A stretch of 12,991 bases of DNA from an uncultured beta proteobacterium (GTDB lineage: Bacteria; Pseudomonadota; Gammaproteobacteria; Burkholderiales; Rhodocyclaceae): the NCBI GenBank assembly GCA_903930395.1, contig CAIYYE010000145.1, positions 1-12,991 on the forward strand. Direction: 5' to 3'. The notes below the pieces were generated by a model that searched no databases, was not told where the DNA came from, and was given only the letters and a program-made list of their open reading frames with translations. Position numbers and translations under genes: made by a program. Every line of letters starts with the position of its first letter. Position 1 is the first letter of the stretch. Below are positions 7,232 through 12,991 of this stretch, one piece after another.

Positions 7232-8472
7232 TATTCTTTTCCTCCGGGGATCGCCCGTAGTCGTTCAATTTCAACCCACGCCGAAGCCAGTTCATAGCGA
7301 GCCGTAATCAGCTCGGCACGCGCTGCGCGGAAAACGCGTTGTGCATCGAGTACTTCGAGAAAGCCGCGTTCGCCAAAGCGATAGGCTGCTTCCGCCACTT
7401 TCACGGCCGCCTCCGCCTGCTTGAGAATGCCGGACTCCAGTGCAACAACCTGAGCCTGGGCAATTTCATATTGCTGGAAAGCGATTTCTAACAGCTGGGC
7501 CAGCGAAAACTCCTGCGCCGCCAACTCATGCCGGGCACGCGACAATTGGGCCGAGGCTTCGCCCACCGGGCCGCTGCGCCTATCCCACAGGGGAATCGAA
7601 ACGACGACACCGAACTTGTTGGCGCGCGTCTCGGGATCTTCATCCATGCCGGCTTTCAGCGCCACATTGGGCCAGCGCTGACGACGCTCGAGATCGAGCT
7701 GATGCTGGGCGCGCACCATTTCGGCGCGTGCACGCGCCAAATCCGGGCTGGTTTCGGCCAGTTGCCGGCGCAAGCTGTCGAGCGGAGGCAAGTCCGGAAC
7801 AGCGCGCAAGCTACCGCGCAGCGCAAAATCGGCCGCCAAGGCGCCGCCTACACTCTGGCGCAACTGCGAGCGTGCCTGCTCGCGACGAAAGCCAGCCGCC
7901 TGGGCAATTTTCTGAACATTCAGCAACTCGGCCTCGGCCTTGATCAACTCGAAGCGCGGCGCCTCACCGGTTTCCACCCGGAGCGCAATACGCGAGCGCA
8001 CACTCTCCATGGCAGCCATATCTTCCCGGGTGTTGCTCAGTTCAACCTCCCGCCGCAGCACCTCGAAATAGCGCAAACGCAGGCGGGCCAGGGTATCTGC
8101 CTCAAAAGCCCTGACCGCAGCCGTCGTCGATTCCAGCCCGGCTTCCGCCGCGCCTATCCGCGCCGTCCGCCGCCACGGCATATCCAGCGGCTGGGTCAGC
8201 GTGACGCTGCGCGCATCGCCGGTCGTACCGCCCACCCCTCGACTGCGCGAAGTCCCGCCCAGATATTCCAGCTCCGGGTTGGGGAAGGCGCCAGCACTAT
8301 CCACCGCATAACGCGCCACCGTGATCTGGTCGCGTGCCGCCATGACGGAACGACTGGAGGATAGCGCCAGCGCCTCAAGCTTCGGCAGGTCGTACTCGGG
8401 CTGCGCCACAGCGAGTGTCGCAGCGCAGCCCAGAGCGAAGGTCAGTACTTTTGTGCATTGCATCATGAACAT
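7231..8472 (-). CDS. czcC: Outer-membrane efflux channel, TolC family (CzcC type)
   Basis: The outer-membrane partner of the pump, a TolC-family protein of about 413 aa, expected to form a trimer with a beta-barrel in the outer membrane and a long periplasmic helical tunnel. A signal peptide occupies residues 1-23, with probable cleavage at AVA-Q (23/24). Two OEP repeats are visible: residues about 28-215 and 220-410, each with long heptad-like helices, and the first has the conserved PNPELEY turn at about 63-69 that is common in CzcC proteins. There is no proper lipobox at Cys16. The start is uncertain: ATG codons at 8472, 8466 and 8463 are all in frame, and the nearest ribosome-like AAGAA fits the inner ones. 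It is the first gene of the overlapping czcCBA-PII group and follows htpX by 35 bases. Confidence 0.93.
   Translation of the reverse strand: MFMMQCTKVLTFALGCAATLAVAQPEYDLPKLEALALSSSRSVMAARDQITVARYAVDSAGAFPNPELEYLGGTSRSRGVGGTTGDARSVTLTQPLDMPWRRTARIGAAEAGLESTTAAVRAFEADTLARLRLRYFEVLRREVELSNTREDMAAMESVRSRIALRVETGEAPRFELIKAEAELLNVQKIAQAAGFRREQARSQLRQSVGGALAADFALRGSLRAVPDLPPLDSLRRQLAETSPDLARARAEMVRAQHQLDLERRQRWPNVALKAGMDEDPETRANKFGVVVSIPLWDRRSGPVGEASAQLSRARHELAAQEFSLAQLLEIAFQQYEIAQAQVVALESGILKQAEAAVKVAEAAYRFGERGFLEVLDAQRVFRAARAELITARYELASAWVEIERLRAIPGGKE
7241..7245 (-). promoter_or_regulatory. Strong ribosome binding site for czcB
   Basis: GGAGG on the minus strand, nine bases before the czcB ATG at 7231, inside the 3' end of czcC. 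It is the strongest Shine-Dalgarno in the pump operon and may give the adaptor its own initiation in addition to coupling. Confidence 0.75.
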
Positions 8473-8488
8473 TTCTTAGCAAAGCGCG

Positions 8489-8503
8489 TGCCATTGGCTG
8501 GCA
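8489..8503. promoter_or_regulatory. Small dyad TGCCA-N5-TGGCA
   Basis: TGCCA (8489-8493) and TGGCA (8499-8503) form a perfect inverted repeat with a five-base centre in the 35-base gap between htpX and czcC. It could be a short hairpin tuning readthrough or an operator half-site pair. Its position is its only support. Confidence 0.25.
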
Positions 8504-8507
8504 TCGG

Positions 8508-9383
8508 TTAACGACCGCCCAGTGCTGCGATCCGTTCTTCAAGCGGCGGATGGGTCGAAAACAGGGCCATCCAGCTGCTGCCGCCGGCGATCCCGGAGGC
8601 CGCCATGCTTTGCGGCAAGGGTTCGGTATGCAGGCTGCCCAAACGGCGCAGTGCGTTCTGCATCGGCACCGGCGAGCCCATCAGGCCAGCCGCACCGGCA
8701 TCGGCACGGAACTCCCGCTGACGCGAGAACCAGGCGACGAGAATACTGGCGAGCAGACCGAAGACGACTTCGCAGATCATGCTGGTCACCATGTAGCCGA
8801 TGCCGGGACCGGTGTTTTCGCTGTCGCCGCGACGCAGGAAGCCATCGACGACATAACCGACGATGCGCGAGAGGAAGACGACGAAAGTGTTCACGACGCC
8901 CTGAATCAGGGTCATCGTCACCATGTCGCCGTTAGCGATGTGGGCGACTTCGTGGGCCAGCACGGCTTCGGCTTCATCGCGCGTCATACCTTGCAGCAGG
9001 CCGGTCGACACGGCAACCAGCGAACTGTTCTTGCTGGCGCCGGTGGCGAAGGCGTTGGGCTCGCCATCATAGATGGCGACTTCCGGCATCGGCAGGTTGG
9101 CGCGCTTGGCCAGCTTGGCGACAGTGTCCACCAGCCACATTTCAGTCGACGATCCCGGTGCATCAATGACCCGTGCCCCGGTGCTCCACTTGGCCATGGT
9201 TTTCGACATGAGCAGCGAAATGAAGGCGCCACCAAAGCCAATGACGGCCGAGAAGGCCAGCAACATGCCGATATTCAGACCATTTGCGGTCAGGAATTTA
9301 TTGACACCCAGCAAACTGGTGGCCACGCTGAGAACCAGCATGACCGCAAGGTTGGTCGCAAGAAAAAGGACAATCCGTTTCAT
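8508..9383 (-). CDS. htpX: Membrane zinc metalloprotease HtpX
   Basis: HtpX is an inner-membrane zinc endopeptidase that degrades misfolded membrane proteins alongside FtsH. The 291-aa product has the right length. The N-terminus ([14 protein letters not shown]) starts a first membrane helix (about 4-25) and a second spans about 36-58. The zinc site is [10 protein letters not shown] (144-153), with His144, Glu145 and His148, and Glu224 of RQREFRAD as third ligand. Further membrane segments lie near 158-180 and 196-218. The C-terminus carries [13 protein letters not shown], typical of M48 proteases. The start is ATG at 9383, set by AGGAG at 9390-9394 with six bases of spacing; an in-frame TTG at 9389 is too close to that site. 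It is divergent from the NhaR-like regulator and may be transcribed with the pump genes. No sigma-32 box is obvious upstream. Confidence 0.97.
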   Translation of the reverse strand: MKRIVLFLATNLAVMLVLSVATSLLGVNKFLTANGLNIGMLLAFSAVIGFGGAFISLLMSKTMAKWSTGARVIDAPGSSTEMWLVDTVAKLAKRANLPMPEVAIYDGEPNAFATGASKNSSLVAVSTGLLQGMTRDEAEAVLAHEVAHIANGDMVTMTLIQGVVNTFVVFLSRIVGYVVDGFLRRGDSENTGPGIGYMVTSMICEVVFGLLASILVAWFSRQREFRADAGAAGLMGSPVPMQNALRRLGSLHTEPLPQSMAASGIAGGSSWMALFSTHPPLEERIAALGGR

Positions 9384-9389
9384 TTTCAA

Positions 9390-9394
9390 CTCCT
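9390..9394 (-). promoter_or_regulatory. Ribosome binding site deciding the htpX start
   Basis: AGGAG on the minus strand lies six bases before ATG 9383 and directly abuts the in-frame TTG at 9389, so it supports the ATG as the true start. Confidence 0.8.
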
Positions 9395-9418
9395 AAAAAT
9401 ACAGACAGGCGGATGGTA

Positions 9419-9432
9419 TTGCATTGCAGCAA
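9419..9432. promoter_or_regulatory. Imperfect LysR-type dyad in the divergent gap
   Basis: TTGC (9419-9422) and GCAA (9429-9432) form a small inverted repeat and contain a T-N11-A spacing (9420-9432) as in LysR binding boxes. It sits in the 101-base gap (9384-9484) shared by htpX and the NhaR-like gene, where a LysR protein would often bind to control itself or its neighbour. I could not place a convincing -35/-10 pair for either gene. Confidence 0.25.
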
Positions 9433-9484
9433 GATAAAAATCTGAGCAAAATTGAATTACTCTTCGATTTTTCCTGTGAATCTT

Positions 9485-10393
9485 ATGACACCCATCAACT
9501 ACAAACATCTCCACTATTTCTGGGTGGTTGCCCAGGAAGGCAGCATTACCCGTGCAGCCGAACGACTGGGGGTCGCTGTCCAGACGATCAGCGGGCAGCT
9601 CTCGCTGCTTGAACGCCAACTGGGCAAGGCGCTGTTCAACAGCCAGGGGCGAGGCCTGGTGTTGAGCGAAGCCGGGCGGGTCGCGCAGGGCTACGCCGAC
9701 CAGATCTTCCAGCTCGGCGAGGCGCTGGCTGATGCCGTCGAAGGCGTTGGCAGCGAGTCCACCCTGCGCCTGCGGGCGGGGATTTCCGACGGCATCCCCA
9801 AGTTGCTGGCCTATCGCCTCTTGTCTACGGTGACCAGCATGCCGGCCGATGTTCACCTGATCTGCGACGAAGGTGAATTCGAAACGCTGCTCGCCGACCT
9901 CGCACTGCACCGTCTCGATGTCGTGCTGACCGACCGGGCCGCACCGCCCAGCGGCAACCTCAAGGTCTTTAGCACGGCACTTGGCGAGTACGCCACCGGC
10001 CTGTTTGCCGCCCCCGAATTGGCCGAACGCTACCAGCCGGGCTTCCCGGCGAGCCTGAGCGGTGCCCCCCTCCTCCTGCCGACGCGCCACAACGCCCTGC
10101 GTGGACGCATCGACCGCTGGCTCGAAAACACGAATGTCCGCCCGAAAATTGTCGGCGAATTCGAAGATAGCGCCTTGTTGACAACCTTCGGACGGGGTGG
10201 TCTGGGCATTTTCCCGGCACCGCTGGCGCTCGCCGGGCAGATCGCCAAGCAACTGGAAGCCGTGCCGCTCGGGGCCATGACCGGGGTCAGTGAGCATATC
10301 TACGCCATTTCCAATGAGCGCCGCATCCGCCATCCGGCTGTCGAGGCCCTTTGCGCCGCGGCACCGCAAGGCATGTCCGAGCCAAGGGTATAA
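9485..10393 (+). CDS. nhaR: LysR-family regulator, NhaR type
   Basis: A 302-aa transcription regulator. The N-terminal winged helix (residues about 5-64) reads INYKHLHYFWVVAQEGSITR, then AAERLGVAVQTISGQLSLLE, very close in pattern to NhaR, whose equivalents begin HINYNHLYYFW and contain PQTITGQI. The rest (about 90-295) is a periplasmic-binding-like effector domain. In E. coli NhaR activates nhaA in response to sodium, and also pga genes. No nhaA or pga gene is in this window, so the target is unknown. ATG 9485 is chosen because the family start aligns there; a TTG 33 bases upstream would add residues with no family match. The ribosome site is weak. It is divergent from htpX, and dacA begins 35 bases after its stop. 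LysR assignment is certain; NhaR subfamily is likely. Confidence 0.92.
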   Translation: MTPINYKHLHYFWVVAQEGSITRAAERLGVAVQTISGQLSLLERQLGKALFNSQGRGLVLSEAGRVAQGYADQIFQLGEALADAVEGVGSESTLRLRAGISDGIPKLLAYRLLSTVTSMPADVHLICDEGEFETLLADLALHRLDVVLTDRAAPPSGNLKVFSTALGEYATGLFAAPELAERYQPGFPASLSGAPLLLPTRHNALRGRIDRWLENTNVRPKIVGEFEDSALLTTFGRGGLGIFPAPLALAGQIAKQLEAVPLGAMTGVSEHIYAISNERRIRHPAVEALCAAAPQGMSEPRV

Positions 10394-10394
10394 T
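10389..10394 (+). promoter_or_regulatory. Possible -10 box for dacA
   Basis: A perfect TATAAT overlaps the stop codon of the NhaR-like gene and lies 34 bases before the dacA ATG. A start site near 10401 would leave a leader of about 28 bases. No good -35 hexamer is visible upstream at 16-18 bases, nor an extended TGn. Confidence 0.4.
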
Positions 10395-10428
10395 CACCTC
10401 CCCCCAACGCCTAAAAAGTACAAAGCCA

Positions 10429-11568
10429 ATGCTGCAGTTCCGCAAGACCGCCTTTCTCGCCTTGAGTCTCGTTTTCGTCGCCCAGGCGATGGCCCAGCAA
10501 CTCCCCGTCCCCCCGACTCTGGCGGCCAAATCCTGGCTGCTGGTGGAAATCGGCTCGAATCAGATATTGACCACTGAGAAGCCCGACGAGCGCCTTGAGC
10601 CTGCCTCGCTGACCAAGCTGATGACGGCCTACCTGACCTTCGCCGCCCTGCACAAGAAGACCCTGGCCCTCGAGCAGCCGCTGCCCGTCTCGGAAAAAGC
10701 CTGGCGCACCGGCGGCTCCAAGATGTTCGTGCGGGTCGATACCCAGGTGCCGGTCGAAGACCTGATCAAGGGCATGATCGTGCAATCCGGCAACGATGCC
10801 TGCGTAACACTGGCAGAAGGCATTGCCGGCAGCGAGGAGAACTTCGCCCAGATGATGAACCGCGAGGCGAAACGCCTGGGCATGAATGCGTCGAGCTTCC
10901 GCAATTCGACCGGCCTGCCCGATCCCGAGCACTACACGACGGCACGTGACCTGTCCCTGCTCGCTTCGGCCCTGATTCGCGACTTCCCCGAGGAATACAA
11001 GAAGTATTACTCGATGAAGGAATACACCTACAACAAGATCACCCAGCCCAACCGCAACCGCCTGCTCTACATCGACCCCACGGTCGATGGCGTCAAGACC
11101 GGCCATACCGAAGCGGCCGGCTATTGCCTGATCTCCTCGGCCCTGCGCGACAAGCGCCGCCTGCTTTCGGTCGTTCTTGGCACGACCTCGGACAGCGCCC
11201 GCGCCAGCGAATCGCAGAAGCTGCTCAACTGGGGCTACATTTCCTATGACGCCGTGACGCTATCGGCCAAGGACCAGGCCGTCGCCACGCTGCGCGTCTG
11301 GAAGGGAGCCCAGAGCGAGGTCAAGGCCGGATTCGCCAGCGACCTGGCCATCGCCGTACCCAAGGGTTACGCCGACAAGGTCAAGTCCGAGTTCGTCGCC
11401 GAACCACGCCTGATCGCCCCGATCGAGGCCGGCCAGAAACTGGGGCTGCTCAAGGTCACCATCGAAGGCAAGCCGTATAACGAATATCCCGTAGTCGCGC
11501 TTGAAAAAGTGGAACTCGGCAATATCTTCATCCGTATCCTCGATACCATCCGCCTCTGGTTCAACTAA
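10429..11568 (+). CDS. dacA: D-alanyl-D-alanine carboxypeptidase (PBP5/6 type)
   Basis: A 379-aa low-molecular-mass penicillin-binding protein that removes the terminal D-alanine of peptidoglycan pentapeptides in the periplasm. All three active-site motifs are present: SLTK (60-63, Ser60 nucleophile), SGN (120-122) and KTG (223-225). Residues 1-22 are a signal peptide cleaved at AMA-Q. A C-terminal beta domain (about 275-365) follows, ending in an amphipathic helix (LGNIFIRILDTIRLWFN, 363-379) that anchors such enzymes to the inner membrane. The length fits PBP5/6. The ATG at 10429 gives a clean signal peptide; an in-frame ATG 78 bases upstream lies inside the regulator gene and would spoil it. 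The ribosome site is weak. It stands first in a tight dacA-dat-ybeD cluster. The symbol follows E. coli dacA-ybeD-lipB; dacC is also used for such genes. Confidence 0.96.
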   Translation: MLQFRKTAFLALSLVFVAQAMAQQLPVPPTLAAKSWLLVEIGSNQILTTEKPDERLEPASLTKLMTAYLTFAALHKKTLALEQPLPVSEKAWRTGGSKMFVRVDTQVPVEDLIKGMIVQSGNDACVTLAEGIAGSEENFAQMMNREAKRLGMNASSFRNSTGLPDPEHYTTARDLSLLASALIRDFPEEYKKYYSMKEYTYNKITQPNRNRLLYIDPTVDGVKTGHTEAAGYCLISSALRDKRRLLSVVLGTTSDSARASESQKLLNWGYISYDAVTLSAKDQAVATLRVWKGAQSEVKAGFASDLAIAVPKGYADKVKSEFVAEPRLIAPIEAGQKLGLLKVTIEGKPYNEYPVVALEKVELGNIFIRILDTIRLWFN

Positions 11569-11571
11569 GCC

Positions 11572-12459
11572 GTGACCCCCTACGTCGCCGATCCCGTTTA
11601 CCTCAACGGCCAGTTCCTGCCGCTGGCCGATGCGGGCATTTCGCCGCTTGACCGCGGCTTTCTGTACGGCGACGGTGTCTATGAGTTGATTCCGGTCTAT
11701 TCGCGCCGAACCTTCCGCATCGACGAACACCTCAAGCGACTGCAGGCAAGTCTGGACGGCATCAGGCTGAACAACCCGCTGACGGCCGACGCCTGGAAAA
11801 GCGTGGTGCTGCAACTGATCGACGCCGCCCCCTGGGACGACCAGTCGATCTACCTGCAGGTCACGCGCGGCGCCGACAACAAGCGCGACCATGCCTTCCC
11901 GCCGGCGACCGTGCCGCCGACAGCCTTCGCCTTCGCCTCGCCGCTGGTGACGACATCAGCCGAGGTGCGCGCTCAGGGTGTTTCCGCCATCACAGTGCCG
12001 GACCTGCGCTGGTCACGCTGCGATCTCAAAGTCATTTCGCTGCTCGCCAACGTCCTGGCCCGCCAGCAGGCCGTCGAGCAAGGCTGTGCCGAAGCGCTGC
12101 TGATCCGTGACGGCCTTATGAAGGAAGGGGCAGCTTCGAACATCTTCATCGTCAGGGATGGCGTACTCTGCGCGCCACCCAAGACCGAACTGATGCTGCC
12201 CGGCATCACCTACGACGTGATCCTCGAGCTGGCCGGACAGCATGGTCAGCCAGTCAGGGTTGCCGAAATCGAAGAAACTGAACTTCGGGCCGCCGACGAG
12301 GTCTGGATGACCTCATCCACCAAGGAAATCCTGGCCATCACAAGGCTCGATGGCGAACCTGTCGGCAAGGGTCCGAATGCTGGCCGGCCCGGCCCGCTCA
12401 GCGAGCAGATGTGGCAGTGGTATCAGGATTTCAAGAACAACGTAATGCGTAAAGGCTGA
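11572..12459 (+). CDS. dat: D-amino-acid aminotransferase (class IV PLP enzyme)
   Basis: A 295-aa cytosolic fold-type IV PLP enzyme, expected to interconvert D-alanine and 2-oxoglutarate with pyruvate and D-glutamate. Lys153 in RCDLKVISLLANVLARQ is the PLP lysine and Glu185 in LMKEGAASNIF the residue facing the pyridine nitrogen. Tyr32 and the pair Arg105/His107 (in KRDHAFP) match the carboxylate trap of Bacillus D-amino-acid transaminase, which favours this over branched-chain aminotransferase or aminodeoxychorismate lyase. The start is GTG at 11572, three bases after the dacA stop; the ribosome site is poor, so coupling to dacA is likely. The stop is followed after one base by ybeD. D-alanine freed by DacA and reimported is a plausible substrate, but this is inference. 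Confidence 0.92.
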   Translation: MTPYVADPVYLNGQFLPLADAGISPLDRGFLYGDGVYELIPVYSRRTFRIDEHLKRLQASLDGIRLNNPLTADAWKSVVLQLIDAAPWDDQSIYLQVTRGADNKRDHAFPPATVPPTAFAFASPLVTTSAEVRAQGVSAITVPDLRWSRCDLKVISLLANVLARQQAVEQGCAEALLIRDGLMKEGAASNIFIVRDGVLCAPPKTELMLPGITYDVILELAGQHGQPVRVAEIEETELRAADEVWMTSSTKEILAITRLDGEPVGKGPNAGRPGPLSEQMWQWYQDFKNNVMRKG

Positions 12460-12460
12460 G

Positions 12461-12730
12461 ATGGCTTCGTACAAGGACACGCTCCTCGAATTTCCCTGTG
12501 AGTTTCCCCTGAAGATCATGGGCAAGGCCCATGATGACCTGGCTCAGGTCGTCCTCGACATTGTCACCATACACGCCCCGGACTTCGACGCCGCCACCAT
12601 GGAAATGCGCGCCAGCTCGGGCGGCAACTACCTGAGCCTGACCTGCACCGTCATCGCCCGTTCCAAGCCGCAACTGGACGCGCTCTACACCGACCTGAGC
12701 GGCCACCCGATGGTCAAAGTGGTGCTGTGA
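12461..12730 (+). CDS. ybeD: YbeD/DUF493 family protein
   Basis: A small 89-aa protein of the DUF493 (YbeD) family, with the ACT-like alpha/beta pattern: FPCEFPLKIMGKA (11-23), helix DDLAQVVLDIVTIHAP, strand FDAATMEMRASSGGNYLSLT, and terminal helix QLDALYTDLSGHPMVKVVL. The E. coli homologue lies between dacA and lipB; its function is not settled, and a regulatory role linked to lipoate or cell-wall genes has been suggested mainly from this linkage. Here it starts one base after the dat stop, so it is translationally linked to dat, and lipB begins 106 bases downstream. No unusual composition. Confidence 0.93.
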   Translation: MASYKDTLLEFPCEFPLKIMGKAHDDLAQVVLDIVTIHAPDFDAATMEMRASSGGNYLSLTCTVIARSKPQLDALYTDLSGHPMVKVVL

Positions 12731-12745
12731 GGTACCGAGCAGGGG

Positions 12746-12760
12746 CCCCGCTTTGCGGGG
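12746..12760. terminator. Tight GC hairpin after ybeD
   Basis: CCCCGC (12746-12751), loop TTT, and GCGGGG (12755-12760) form a perfect six-pair stem soon after the ybeD stop. The bases after it are not a T-run, so a full intrinsic terminator is not shown. It may cut readthrough from dacA-dat-ybeD into lipB partly or help stabilise the upstream transcript. Confidence 0.4.
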
Positions 12761-12804
12761 ATGCGAGCAATCCGAACTGCGCCGGCTGCCGACAAACTGA
12801 ATTC

Positions 12805-12840
12805 ATGTCACGCACAAAAGGTTCGGAGGCTGCGCTGTGA
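12805..12840 (+). other. Possible 11-codon leader frame before lipB
   Basis: ATG at 12805 opens a frame of eleven codons ([11 protein letters not shown]) whose TGA overlaps the lipB GTG as GTGA, the same geometry as the coupled pump genes. No ribosome site precedes it, so it may be chance. It lies in the ybeD-lipB gap, which otherwise holds only the hairpin. Confidence 0.2.
12825..12829 (+). promoter_or_regulatory. Ribosome binding site deciding the lipB start
   Basis: GGAGG seven bases before GTG 12837 fixes the lipB start at this GTG; the ATG at 12805 is out of frame. Confidence 0.8.
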
Positions 12841-12991
12841 CCCTGCGTGTCAAACGGCTCGGCCAGGTCGACTACGCGCCGACCTTTCAGGCCATGCAGG
12901 ATTTCACGGCCAGCCGGACGGCTGAAACGCCCGATGAAATCTGGATTGTCGAGCACCCGCCGGTCTACACCCTGGGCCAGGCCGGCAAGCC
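12837..12991 (+). CDS. lipB: Octanoyl-ACP:protein octanoyltransferase LipB (5' part)
   Basis: LipB moves octanoate from acyl carrier protein to lipoyl domains of 2-oxoacid dehydrogenases and the glycine cleavage H protein, in the cytosol; LipA then inserts sulfur. Only the first 51 codons are in the window and the frame runs off the edge. The motif [19 protein letters not shown] (34-52) matches the conserved LipB block (E. coli reads EIWLVEH ... GQAGK). The catalytic Lys and Cys are beyond the window. The start is GTG, supported by GGAGG seven bases upstream. It follows ybeD by 106 bases, with a hairpin between, so it may have its own or a shared promoter. Family assignment rests on this N-terminal block and on the ybeD neighbour. 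Confidence 0.94.
   Translation, partial: MTLRVKRLGQVDYAPTFQAMQDFTASRTAETPDEIWIVEHPPVYTLGQAGK

Noticed and set aside
9384..9389. TTG start for htpX
   Set aside because: It directly touches the AGGAG site; the ATG six bases later has correct spacing and matches the family N-terminus.
9386..10369. Long open frame on the - strand opposite the NhaR-like gene
   Set aside because: The sense frame is an unmistakable LysR regulator; the antisense product has no recognisable domain and would overlap the htpX leader.
10351..10428. Upstream ATG for dacA
   Set aside because: It lies inside the regulator gene and would put 26 charged residues before the signal peptide.
1..12991. Mobile element, phage, CRISPR or toxin-antitoxin system
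   Set aside because: No transposase, integrase, direct repeat array, attachment duplication or paired small genes were seen; gaps are short and genes are of housekeeping or metal-resistance type.

Overview
The window is a GC-rich proteobacterial chromosome segment of ordinary gene density. Gene content suggests a betaproteobacterium, most likely of the Rhodocyclales (Dechloromonas/Azonexus-like). This placement is inferred from protein flavour and from the order dacA-dat-ybeD-lipB; no marker gene was compared. I found no RNA gene, insertion sequence, CRISPR array or prophage, and no gene-free stretch above 300 bases.

Left part (1-1822, + strand): the 3' end of lgt (prolipoprotein diacylglyceryl transferase), a VOC/glyoxalase-fold protein, and an unrecognised helical 255-aa protein six bases behind it. 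A GAF-only protein (1859-2527, - strand) converges on them and appears to have lost its output domain.

Centre (2650-9383, - strand): read in transcription order, htpX (membrane zinc protease), czcC-like outer-membrane channel, czcB-like lipoprotein adaptor, czcA-like RND pump, and a small PII-like protein. The last four genes overlap by 1-4 bases (TAATG, GTGA, ATGA), so they are almost certainly one operon. htpX lies only 35 bases upstream of it. Together czcCBA would build a tripartite heavy-metal exporter spanning both membranes. The PII-like protein at the end has a T-loop unlike GlnB/GlnK and is the most interesting item here. The pump lacks both the Met residues of CusA and the first Asp of the classical CzcA signature, so its metal is open.

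Right part (9485-12991, + strand): a NhaR-type LysR regulator divergent from htpX, then a cell-wall and lipoate cluster. This holds dacA (D,D-carboxypeptidase), dat (D-amino-acid aminotransferase), ybeD (DUF493) and the 5' end of lipB (octanoyltransferase). DacA releases D-alanine outside the inner membrane and Dat could feed recovered D-alanine into D-glutamate, so the pair makes metabolic sense. ybeD-lipB is the arrangement known from E. coli dacA-ybeD-lipB.

The window looks largely like well-known families. The parts deserving a second look are the metal-pump/PII/HtpX block, the orphan GAF and helical proteins, and several dyads in the short intergenic gaps.
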